A DNA stretch of 37,091 nucleotides from Deltaproteobacteria bacterium (GTDB lineage: Bacteria; Desulfobacterota; GWC2-55-46), in NCBI GenBank assembly GCA_016218105.1, contig JACRET010000024.1, positions 1 to 37,091 of the forward strand. The letters run 5' to 3'. Below are positions 7,872 through 16,037 of this stretch, in pieces (positions within the stretch are counted from its first letter, which is position 1; the number at the start of each line of letters is the position of its first letter). The position numbers were made by a program, and so were the translations under genes. A model generated the notes under the pieces. That model was not told the DNA's origin, searched no databases, and saw only the letters and a list, made by a program, of their open reading frames with translations.

Positions 7872-9140
7872 CTAGAGCCTTTTCCAGACCATCGTGGCCG
7901 AGGTGCTTGTCTGCCTCGCCATCTCAAGGAGCTCCTCCCTGTCATAATTAACGGTAACGCTTCCGTTAAGGGTCACCGTATTGCCGGTCATTATGCCGCC
8001 ATCATTCACTACGCTGCCGGAGACGGTAAGGGTGCCGACGACATAAATAAGCCCTTCCCATGTGACATTGCCGCTTATCTCCAGGTTCCCAGTCACTATA
8101 AGAATACCCTCTCCAGTAAGGCTGCCGGATATCTTGGCGTCGGCCCCGCCGGAGTTGTCTATGTAGAGCAGCACGCCCTCGTTTGCGCCGGTGCCGCTCC
8201 AGTTCTGCACGACGCCGTTATCGAGCCTGCCGTTTGTGGGGATATCATCCCCGGCCGCGTTACAGGAGGCGTTCTTGCATGAGTGGTATTCATCGGAGTA
8301 TGTCGCGATGTTCGCCAGCGTGTCGCCCAGATAGGTATTCATGTCTGTTGCGGTGGTGCTGTTGGTGCAGCTTAGGCTGAGCGCCGGGTCGCAGGCGCAT
8401 CCTGAACCCTGCATGACGACATCGCTCCCGGACACGGACGGGTCACCCGTAAGAGAGTTCGACCCGCCGTTCACCTGCACGCAACCGTTAGTGCTCAGAG
8501 GATATTCTGTATCGGTATTGAGGTTGCTCTCGCCCAGGTACGCTACAATGGTCCTTGTCGTGCCGTTTGAGGTGCCGACGGACGTTATCTTATATACCGG
8601 CAGAGTCCCATAGTTGATGTATGTTATCGCGGAGTCCAGATTGAAATCGCGGCCATACATGACTACCTCCGCCGGGCTGTTTGAACAGGCGGCGGGAGGC
8701 GACGACGCCGTTGCGGGCTCATTCGAGTCTGTATTGTTGCTATCGCAGAACCCCTCAGGGTTGGCCTCGTCAAGATATCTTATTGATACGCTGTAGTTCA
8801 GATTGTCCGCGCTGTTGCGGCTACCCCCGACATTGTACCCGATGTCCTTCCCGAGGGAGTTGTTTAAGTTCCAGCTGGTGGTCCTGTAGCCTGTATCGGT
8901 TGATTTTTCACCTATATAATTGGCATTCGTGCTTGTAAGATGGAGCCTCGCTGAGGCCTCCCTTATGCCGGCCTCCGCAAGCTGAAAAGCGAGCTTGGCG
9001 TCTTTTTCATTCCTTGAGAGCTGCATGTCCGTGGTCATGCTCATCACAACGCTAAGCCCGATGAGGGTCATGGCCAGCATGGTCATGAGGGCCAGCACCA
9101 GCACAAAACCTTTTTCGCTTTTGACGGTCTCTTTTTTCAT
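7872..9140 (-). CDS. pilX: PilX-family minor pilin with a repetitive C-terminal domain
   Basis: A 422-residue minor pilin. The N-terminus KSEKGFVLVLALMTMLAMT is a PilX_N segment: class III signal cleaved after Gly11, then a hydrophobic helix; position +5 is Leu rather than Glu, as in PilX/GspK-type tip pilins. The ATG at 9140 is preferred over 9155 because GAGG lies 9 bases upstream. The middle holds Cys pairs and Thr/Ser-rich strands. The last 100 residues repeat short units such as GILIVTGNLEISGNVTWEG, which suggests stacked beta strands (a solenoid). The signal overlaps the pilW stop region, so the two are coupled. It ends the operon; no pilY1 follows. A general tip-pilin role is inferred. 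Confidence 0.85.
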   Translation of the reverse strand: MKKETVKSEKGFVLVLALMTMLAMTLIGLSVVMSMTTDMQLSRNEKDAKLAFQLAEAGIREASARLHLTSTNANYIGEKSTDTGYRTTSWNLNNSLGKDIGYNVGGSRNSADNLNYSVSIRYLDEANPEGFCDSNNTDSNEPATASSPPAACSNSPAEVVMYGRDFNLDSAITYINYGTLPVYKITSVGTSNGTTRTIVAYLGESNLNTDTEYPLSTNGCVQVNGGSNSLTGDPSVSGSDVVMQGSGCACDPALSLSCTNSTTATDMNTYLGDTLANIATYSDEYHSCKNASCNAAGDDIPTNGRLDNGVVQNWSGTGANEGVLLYIDNSGGADAKISGSLTGEGILIVTGNLEISGNVTWEGLIYVVGTLTVSGSVVNDGGIMTGNTVTLNGSVTVNYDREELLEMARQTSTSATMVWKRL

Positions 9141-9154
9141 AAGGTCACACCTCA

Positions 9155-12100
9155 TCAGTTCGTCTCGTTCCAGGTGCTCGAATCGGCGCTCTCGTTAGGT
9201 GTGGCGCAGGAGTCTATCGCCCTCACCTTGAAGTAGTATATCCTCTGGTTGACGTTACCCTGGTCGGAGCTTACGGTAACCGTGTTGGTCCCGGCGGCAA
9301 CCGACGTCCTCAAGAACCAGTCCTTTACTATATCGGCTCCGGTGCAGCCTTCCTTTCCCTTGGCGCAGACCTTCTCGTAGAGCCTGTAGCCGCCGAGGTC
9401 CGTGATCGCGGAATTATCAGTATTCTGAGTGACGGCGGACCATGTGGTCGTCATGTTCTGACCGGACACCGACCCGGCAATCCCCGTCGGAGCCTTCGGT
9501 ATGTCGGTGCACGGGTCAACTACAACGCTTACCGTCTTTGACGAAGGACTCGCGTAAGGATAATATACCGTTATCGTATCCGTAGAGAGCACAAGGAGCT
9601 TGCCGGTATCGGTTGTACTGGCTGTCGTAGTGATCGTTACCGGGAATCTGGCCGTAGCCGGGCCGGACTCTGACACCGTAGGCTGATACGGATTGATAGT
9701 GCCGGTCAAAGGCGCAGTGCTTGTGTTCTTGAACCCGGTAAAGCCTGACGATGAATTCAATATCTCGGTAGTAGACTGGTAGCCGTAATCCGTATTCGCC
9801 GCCAGACAGTCCATTACCGTTACCGTGTAGCTTTGGCCGCTGTATATGGTGGTTGGCGATACTGTTATCGTGGCCCTGCCTGAGTTTCCAACGCAGGCGG
9901 TGGCGGTGTTTGACGCCGCGCTTACGTTCGGCCCCGGGCTGGCGCATGAATTCAAGACCTTGACCGTGTAGCTATAAACATCGTTCGCGAGACCGGTATC
10001 GGAATATGTCGTGCCGGACTGATCGGTGCCTATCTGCGTGGATCCCCTGTAGATCCTGTACAAGAGGGGATCGAGGCCCGTATCTATAGCAGCCCCGTTT
10101 GTATATGTAGAGGGCGCGGACCATGCAAGCGCCGCATCGCTTCCGCTGACAGTCGCCGTAAGGTTGGTGATGGCGCTCGGCGTGACATTGCAGACGTTGA
10201 AATTCTGCTGGTCGTAGACATACGCGCCGTAGGCTATTTCAGGGTCCCTGTCCCAGTTGCCGTCGGCGTCCGTAGCCACAATATAGTACCATATCCTGAA
10301 CCCGTCATTCGCGGGTATGGAAGCGCTCCAAATGTTTCCGCTTCCTGCCGTCATGTTGACCAGCGTATAACCCGAAGCCGGGGCCGTAGTGGTCGTCTTC
10401 GCGGTTACCTTGTAGTAAAGCTTTGCCGTCGAGACCGCCACTTTCGATCCCGTAGTCTCATCGGTAGTGTTCCCTTCGATGGTCGCGGATATGGTTACTG
10501 AAGAGCTCGCCGTCGCCACTATGGAGCCGTCTGTCCCTGATGGGACGGTATTGAGCCCGGTGGAGCCCGGCACGGCGTAGCTGAAGGTAGGGCTTGCGGG
10601 ATTGTTCTGCTGTGTCGCGGTTATACTCGGCCCGAAGGGGACGAACACCGCCTCAAGCCCCTGAGATACCGTAAGATAAGAAACGCAACTCGTAGTCCCG
10701 GTAGAGTCGTTCGTTATATTCAAGGTAATAAGAAGCTGGTCGTCCCTCATATCGATGGCATTTCCGCTTGCGTCCTTGAACTCGAACGTAATCGGCTCGT
10801 AGCGCACGCTCGCGGGTATCTGCGAGCTTGTAAGGGTGATATTGGACACCGCCCTTGTATACGGGTCGTTCCCCGTGACCGATGTGGTCGAGCTGGCCGC
10901 GATACTTGTGGTAGTCGTGCCGGTCCCGCTTCTGCCGCCGCCGATCTTGATCTCACGCAGATAGGCGGAAGAGTTAGTCCAGCTGACGCTTGCGCCTGTT
11001 ATTGTCAAGGTGCCAGCGCTGGTGTTGCTTAAGAACATCGTAACAGTCTGATGGGTATAGGACGACTTTGCGGTTGACGTGTTGTCCCCGGTACCTGTGG
11101 AATTGCTGATATCAACCCCTGTCAATACCGCCCTGTGGTCGTCCTTTGTGCATGAGCCTGAACCCGCGCACTTCTCGTCCCTGTCGATCATTCCGGGCTT
11201 GACCGGCCCGATAAGCGTCGAATTGAGATATCCGCTCAACATGTCGCTTCTTACAGTCGAGTCGGAGGGGTTGTTTCTCTCGTACGGGCAGTCGGTAGTA
11301 GCTATCTTGTAGTAATATGTCCCTCCATCTGAGATGGACGCGTCGCTATACGTCGTGCCCCAGAAAGGCGCTGAGCCCGAGATTAGCGTAGAGGACGAAA
11401 AGTCCGCGCTCGTTGACCTGAATATCCTGTAACCCGCAAGATCGTAAGGGTTTGTCGGCGTCGACGGGCTTCCGGTATCGCTGGTTATGCCTGTCCAGGT
11501 CAATGAAACCGGGTTTGAGCAGCACGACGCGCTGGCGCCGGATACAGCCGGAGGCTTCTCGCCGCTTGAGGGGTCTTCGCCGCAGAGTACGGTCGTTGCC
11601 TGCGCGCTTGTGGGCGATGAGCCGTTCCCGCAGAGGTCGAAGGAGACAGCCCTGTAGGAATAAGTCCCTGTCTCGGCAAGCGACGGGGTTCCCGGGTTCT
11701 CCACCGTCATCGAATCATGCCAGAAAGACGTTGACTGACCCGATGCGAGCTCGCTTGACGTGAATATGCCGCCTGAATCAGGGATAAGCCTGGCGTTGGG
11801 GGTTGAGCTCAGATTGGCCTGATAGCAATTGCTTACCTTGGGGTAAGTGCCAGTATCCGTAAGAAGCGCAGGATAAGTGGCGCTGTCGTTTTCATAGACG
11901 CAGGTCTGATCGAGATCGGCGTCGGTAGGCTGGGTAAGAGACAGGGCGACACGCTTCCAGCCAGCCCTCGCGTCTATGGTAGGCGCGTTAGGCGCCGTGG
12001 ACTTCGTAGGGGCGGTATCCGAGCCGGTTATGGATGAAAAACCCGTGCCAGGCGTGCAAGCCGTGGTTCCATTACCGCAGGTTGCTGAATAATCGGTCTG

Positions 12101-13564
12101 TATATACTTCTTCGCGTTGGGATCTCCGCCGTTATCCGGTATCAGGGTTGCGTCGCAGTTGACCGGCGCTATAGCGTAATAATATGTCCTGCATCCCGTA
12201 AGCCCCGGCCCTACGTCGGTATAGGAGGTCGAATTCTTCGTCAGCTCCGGCTTACCGCTGCCCGTCTCTCCGGCTATCCAGTCTATGCCGGCAAGCGTTG
12301 GGTCTATCGGGTACGCTGAAAACGCCGATGTCGACCTGTAGACCCTGAACCCTGTCACATCCGGGTTCGTGGTTGTGTCGTAAGCGCTCCAGCTGAGGGC
12401 GACCTGACCGTCGCTTGCGCCGTTTGCGCCTGTGAAGCCCGTAACGACCACGGGTTTAACCGGGTTTAATGTGGAATCGTTCGAACCAGTATCGTAAGTA
12501 GCATTGCTTGTCGATGGGTTCCCGCTGACCTCCGTAGAGTAATTGCTGTAGTTGAGCGAATTGTCATAAGCCTTTACCGCCAAATAATATGTCGTCTCGC
12601 TCCCTGCGGCGGCATTGGAAGGCGTGTAGGCAAGAGACGGGCTCGTTGGGTATATCGTGCATTCAAGCGACGTCGAAACTCTGCTGCAAGTGTATGTCGT
12701 GCCGGTTAAAACCGCTACCGGGATATTGATTATGCCCGTATAACTGCCGGCGGAGGTCCCGTAATATATCTTGTAGCCGGAGATGTCGCCTTCCGTGTTC
12801 TCAGTCCATTTGACCTTGAGGCGCGCGCAAATCCCGGGGTCTCTTACCTGTACGCCCGTTGGAGCGGCGGGAGCCGTGCTGTCGGTGGATGTGCTTCCTA
12901 CGCCGATATTGCGTAGCCTAACATGAGTCTCGACCATGAACGTCTTCGGGGAAGTGGTGCCCGAGGCGTCGGATTCGGTTCTCGTGGTGAGGTTCACTGT
13001 GACGAATTTAATATTATTACGGTTAGTCTGGGTCGAGGTGTCGGTAACAGGGTTCCCGTCAACGTCATAATAGGTGATCGAAAGCCCTTGTACATAAGGG
13101 ATCACTTGCTCTGTTGTGCCGGTTGTGGCGTCCGAGAGGTTATCCGCCGTTCTGGTGAGGTATTGAACCCCGTTTAACGTCTGCAGCGCGTATCTTACCT
13201 TGAGCCTTTTGCCGGCGGTCGCGCTCATAGTAACGTCCGTAGCGGGGTCGGAATAGATGAATTGTAGCGCATCGGAACCGGCTTCGGTTATTATATCCTC
13301 TGTGTCGGCCGCGTACCCCGCGTTCAGCAGCTCTCTTTCCATAGTATTGATGGCTACCCTGCCGTTCTGCTGCGCCTCGACGAGCATATCCTGCGTATGG
13401 CTCTGCTTAAAAAAGGAATTGTACAGGGCATAGACCGACGTGGCGACGATGCCGGTTATGAATATGGCTATCAGCAACTCTACAAGGGTATAACCTTTTT
13501 CCCTGCCAGGTAAGGAACCTTTCCCGAAACTGAAAAATCTTCCCTGTCCGAATATGTTCGTCAT
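9155..13564 (-). CDS. pilW: Giant PilW-like minor pilin with multiple fibronectin type III modules
   Basis: This 1469-residue protein begins with a prepilin leader, GREKG cut before YTLVELLIAIFITG (Gly24/Tyr25, Glu at +5), then a PilW-type head to about residue 230 with NTMERELLNAGYA. The rest is extracellular modules. Fibronectin III-like units, each with a GYKIYYG, FRVYRST, YRIFRST, YRIYRGS or YRLYEKV strand, lie near 235-345, 370-490, 665-780, 1115-1215 and 1345-1469. Between them are other Thr/Ser/Gly-rich beta domains. Many paired Cys suggest disulphides. Usual PilW proteins have roughly 250-400 residues, so this is several times too long. SD GAGGG lies 8 bases before the ATG. It probably sits at or near the pilus tip and binds surfaces or cells; the ligand is unknown. 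Confidence 0.9.
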   Translation of the reverse strand: MTNIFGQGRFFSFGKGSLPGREKGYTLVELLIAIFITGIVATSVYALYNSFFKQSHTQDMLVEAQQNGRVAINTMERELLNAGYAADTEDIITEAGSDALQFIYSDPATDVTMSATAGKRLKVRYALQTLNGVQYLTRTADNLSDATTGTTEQVIPYVQGLSITYYDVDGNPVTDTSTQTNRNNIKFVTVNLTTRTESDASGTTSPKTFMVETHVRLRNIGVGSTSTDSTAPAAPTGVQVRDPGICARLKVKWTENTEGDISGYKIYYGTSAGSYTGIINIPVAVLTGTTYTCSRVSTSLECTIYPTSPSLAYTPSNAAAGSETTYYLAVKAYDNSLNYSNYSTEVSGNPSTSNATYDTGSNDSTLNPVKPVVVTGFTGANGASDGQVALSWSAYDTTTNPDVTGFRVYRSTSAFSAYPIDPTLAGIDWIAGETGSGKPELTKNSTSYTDVGPGLTGCRTYYYAIAPVNCDATLIPDNGGDPNAKKYIQTDYSATCGNGTTACTPGTGFSSITGSDTAPTKSTAPNAPTIDARAGWKRVALSLTQPTDADLDQTCVYENDSATYPALLTDTGTYPKVSNCYQANLSSTPNARLIPDSGGIFTSSELASGQSTSFWHDSMTVENPGTPSLAETGTYSYRAVSFDLCGNGSSPTSAQATTVLCGEDPSSGEKPPAVSGASASCCSNPVSLTWTGITSDTGSPSTPTNPYDLAGYRIFRSTSADFSSSTLISGSAPFWGTTYSDASISDGGTYYYKIATTDCPYERNNPSDSTVRSDMLSGYLNSTLIGPVKPGMIDRDEKCAGSGSCTKDDHRAVLTGVDISNSTGTGDNTSTAKSSYTHQTVTMFLSNTSAGTLTITGASVSWTNSSAYLREIKIGGGRSGTGTTTTSIAASSTTSVTGNDPYTRAVSNITLTSSQIPASVRYEPITFEFKDASGNAIDMRDDQLLITLNITNDSTGTTSCVSYLTVSQGLEAVFVPFGPSITATQQNNPASPTFSYAVPGSTGLNTVPSGTDGSIVATASSSVTISATIEGNTTDETTGSKVAVSTAKLYYKVTAKTTTTAPASGYTLVNMTAGSGNIWSASIPANDGFRIWYYIVATDADGNWDRDPEIAYGAYVYDQQNFNVCNVTPSAITNLTATVSGSDAALAWSAPSTYTNGAAIDTGLDPLLYRIYRGSTQIGTDQSGTTYSDTGLANDVYSYTVKVLNSCASPGPNVSAASNTATACVGNSGRATITVSPTTIYSGQSYTVTVMDCLAANTDYGYQSTTEILNSSSGFTGFKNTSTAPLTGTINPYQPTVSESGPATARFPVTITTTASTTDTGKLLVLSTDTITVYYPYASPSSKTVSVVVDPCTDIPKAPTGIAGSVSGQNMTTTWSAVTQNTDNSAITDLGGYRLYEKVCAKGKEGCTGADIVKDWFLRTSVAAGTNTVTVSSDQGNVNQRIYYFKVRAIDSCATPNESADSSTWNETN

Positions 13565-13568
13565 AGTT

Positions 13569-14060
13569 TTACCCTCTGGTCCTCAAGGTTACGGCGGTAA
13601 GGGACTTCGTGGTGTGCCATAAAGGATCTGTCCATGAGACAGTGAGATCTATTCTTTTCAACCCGTCTGAGGATGATGCCGTTCCGCTGCTGTCAAGGTC
13701 TATGTAAGTCACCGTGTATCCCCATGTGTATGTCTGGCTTCCAATAACGACCGCGGCGGTTGTCGGTGAGCAGGAGTACACCGGCCTGCTTACGGTCGTG
13801 TCCGTCTGCGTGCATGTCCGTCTCAGATCAGTCCTTGCCGTTGTAGAATCGCTCGACTGCAAGTTACTGAAATCAACGCTTATCAGAGCCTCCATCTTCT
13901 CCTGAGCCAGATTTGATGCCTGGGTCAGGGCCTGGCTGTAGCCCGATGACCTGACGGCTGTGCCTGCGAGACCGGCTATGCCGAGTATCCCGATGGAAAG
14001 GAGCGTCATCGCCAGCAGCACTTCTAGAAGCGTAAACCCTTTTTCGGTCATTATCTTCAT
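13569..14060 (-). CDS. pilV: Type IV minor pilin PilV
   Basis: A 163-residue prepilin with the leader MKIMTEKG cut before FTLLEVLLAMTLLSIGILG (Glu at +5). The helix is followed by SNLAQEKMEALISVDFS, typical of PilV/GspI-type minor pilins, then a small domain with two Cys. The ATG directly follows the fimT TAA stop, and pilW starts 4 bases after its own stop, so it is in the middle of the minor pilin operon. It would be processed by the peptidase encoded upstream and would help prime pilus assembly. Confidence 0.92.
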   Translation of the reverse strand: MKIMTEKGFTLLEVLLAMTLLSIGILGIAGLAGTAVRSSGYSQALTQASNLAQEKMEALISVDFSNLQSSDSTTARTDLRRTCTQTDTTVSRPVYSCSPTTAAVVIGSQTYTWGYTVTYIDLDSSGTASSSDGLKRIDLTVSWTDPLWHTTKSLTAVTLRTRG

Positions 14061-14570
14061 TTAGCAGCCCGTCGTTATGGTAGTCATGCCGGTTGTGCCC
14101 TGTACTGTAATCTTCATGTTGTCGCCGGTAGTGGCGGTGTTCTCAATGCATATGGTGGTGGCTGTGGCCGTGCCGTTGGGATAAAACTCCACTTCAAAGT
14201 CGCCGGACGGCGAGCTGATGTTGACCCCTGATTCAACGCTCCTTAAAGTGCGGGACGTGTCATTCTGCCAGGAACCTGTCTCATATGTAAAAAGCCTGTA
14301 TGTATCGGAGGTGGTGCCTGTATACAGGGTGAACGCGACCTTGAATTTTGTATTTTTTGCAATAGCCTTAAGTCGAGCCGCGTTAAGCTCCGTGGATGCT
14401 TCCCGCGTGGACCTCGTCAGCCTTAAATGCGCCATCTGCGAAATAATAGATGGAACTCCGATTACTACGAGCGTACCGGATATCGCTATCACCACTAAAA
14501 GCTCGACAAGCGAAAAGCCCTTCTCGATTCTGATACCGGTAAGCCCTGTTTTTAAGCAACCCTTTAGCAT
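14061..14570 (-). CDS. fimT: Type IV minor pilin FimT/GspH
   Basis: A 169-residue prepilin. The cleavage site is RIEKG before FSLVELLVVIAISGTLVV (Gly18/Phe19, Glu at +5). The next segment, STELNAARLKAIAKNTKFKVAF, is the usual GspH/FimT signature, followed by a beta-rich head that ends in a Cys. It is the first gene after the sigma-54 promoter and its ATG has GGGG 5-6 bases upstream. In type IV pili FimT-like proteins belong to the minor pilin priming set, and some bind DNA during uptake; no evidence here decides on DNA binding. Confidence 0.92.
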   Translation of the reverse strand: MLKGCLKTGLTGIRIEKGFSLVELLVVIAISGTLVVIGVPSIISQMAHLRLTRSTREASTELNAARLKAIAKNTKFKVAFTLYTGTTSDTYRLFTYETGSWQNDTSRTLRSVESGVNISSPSGDFEVEFYPNGTATATTICIENTATTGDNMKITVQGTTGMTTITTGC

Positions 14571-14604
14571 AATTCCCCGTTCAGCTATTCTGAATTAATA
14601 TATC

Positions 14605-14619
14605 GCAACTAACGTGCCA
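14605..14619 (-). promoter_or_regulatory. Sigma-54 (RpoN) promoter of the minor pilin operon
   Basis: The minus strand reads TGGCAC, five bases, TTGC: -24 element at 14614-14619 and -12 element at 14605-14608, an exact match to the RpoN consensus. It lies 35 bases before the fimT ATG and just after the pilR gene. RpoN promoters need an AAA+ activator, and the adjacent PilS/PilR pair is the obvious candidate. Activator sites would lie in 14625-14690, where I could not pick out a clear inverted repeat. Confidence 0.9.
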
Positions 14620-14684
14620 GCAGCCAAGTGGTTGATTTTATTAGATTTGCATTCTGGAGGCTGTCAAAATACCCGCTACTTTTT

Positions 14685-16037
14685 TCATAGTCCGTAATTT
14701 TTTATCTTATAGAGGAGCGCCCTGTGGCTTATCTCAAGTATCTCGGCGGCCTTTGTCTTGTTATTGCGGGTCTTTTCAAGGGCCCTTTTGATAAGCTCCC
14801 TCTCTATCGACTCCTGGGCCTTTTTTATAGAGAGGCCGTCTGCGGCGGCGTTTGCGCCATGCGGAAGGGACGAGCCGCCTTCGATTATCGGCAAGGACTT
14901 GCCTCTAATCGTGTCCGTATCCTCAAGTATCATCGCCCGCTCGATTACATTTTCCAGTTCCCTGATATTGCCCGGCCAGGGATAGCTTGTAAGGCTGGCA
15001 ATCGCCTCTTTCGAGATCTTCTTGAACTGCTTGCCGAATTTTTTCGCGTACTTCTCGACAAAGTGGGCGGCCAGTCCCGGTATATCGCACGCCCTGTCCC
15101 GGAGCGGCGGCAACTTAAGCTCGATTACATTGAGCCTGTAGAAAAGGTCCTCCCTGAAGTTCCCGTTCTTAATTTCCTCTCTCAGGTCCTTAAGGGTGGC
15201 GGCCACTACCCTTGTGTTTATCTTTACCGGTTTAGTGTCGCCGACCCGTCTTATCTCGCCTTCCTGGAGCGCCCTGAGGAGCTTTACCTGCAACTCCATC
15301 GGCAGCTCACCTACCTCGTCAAGGAATAGCGTCCCGCCGTCCGATTCCTGGAATAGCCCCGTCTTGTTCCTGTGCGCGTCGGTAAAAGCCCCCTTTACAT
15401 GCCCGAACAGCTCGCTTTCCAGGAGCGGGCCGGGTATGGCGCCGCAATTCACGGCCACAAACGGCCTCCCCGCCCTGTTGCCGCTGTAGTGTATGGCCCT
15501 GGCGACAAGCTCCTTGCCTGTGCCGCTTTCGCCCGTTATAAGTACCGATGTGGAATAGTCAGAGACCTTCTTTACCAGGCCGAGTATTTCGAGCATGGTT
15601 TTATCTTCCGTGAAGATATGCCTGAAATCATAATCGTCCAGGGCTTCTTCCTTAAGCCTGGAATTTTCCCTCTTGAGTTTTTACCTCTCCTCGGCTTTTT
15701 TAACCGTAAGTATTATCTCATCCGCCTTGAACGGTTTGGAGATGTAATCGTACGCGCCGAGCTTCATGCACTCGATGGCCGTGTCCATCGTGCCGTAGGC
15801 GCTCATCATGATCACGGTGCGGTTAATCCCTTTGTCCTTCAACGCCTTAAGGAACTCAAGCCCGCCCATGCCGGGCATCCTTATGTCGCAGAGGATGAAA
15901 TCGAAGTCGTCGCTCTCGATATATTCAAAGGCCTTGCCTGCGTCGGGTATAGCAAGAGAGTCGTACCCCTCTCTTTTTAATATGACGGAGAGCATGTGGC
16001 GCATCGAATCTTCATCGTCGATAATAAGTATCCTCAC
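14685..16037 (-). pseudogene. pilR: PilR/NtrC-family sigma-54 response regulator split by an in-frame TAA
   Basis: One continuous frame of 451 codons, usual NtrC length, is broken at codon 119 by TAA (15681-15683). The start is GTG at 16037, overlapping the kinase stop as GTGA. Part one is a full receiver: Asp7/Asp8, phospho-acceptor Asp51 in CDIRMPGMGG, Ser79, Lys101. Part two is an AAA+ domain: GESGTGKE (169-176), GAFTDA loop, GGTLFLDE Walker B, then a Fis-type HTH at the end (NNKTKAAEILEISHRAL). The stop sits in the linker, reading KKAEER-stop-KLKRENSRLK; Glu (GAA) or Gln (CAA) is expected. An ATG at 15596 has GGAAG about 8 bases upstream and could restart the AAA+ part alone. So it is either a broken gene, a two-piece activator, or an error. 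Confidence 0.88.

Noticed and set aside
9516-13177. Several open frames on both strands inside pilW and pilX
   Set aside because: They are shadows of the long repetitive coding sequence; no SD, no domain and no conserved motif.
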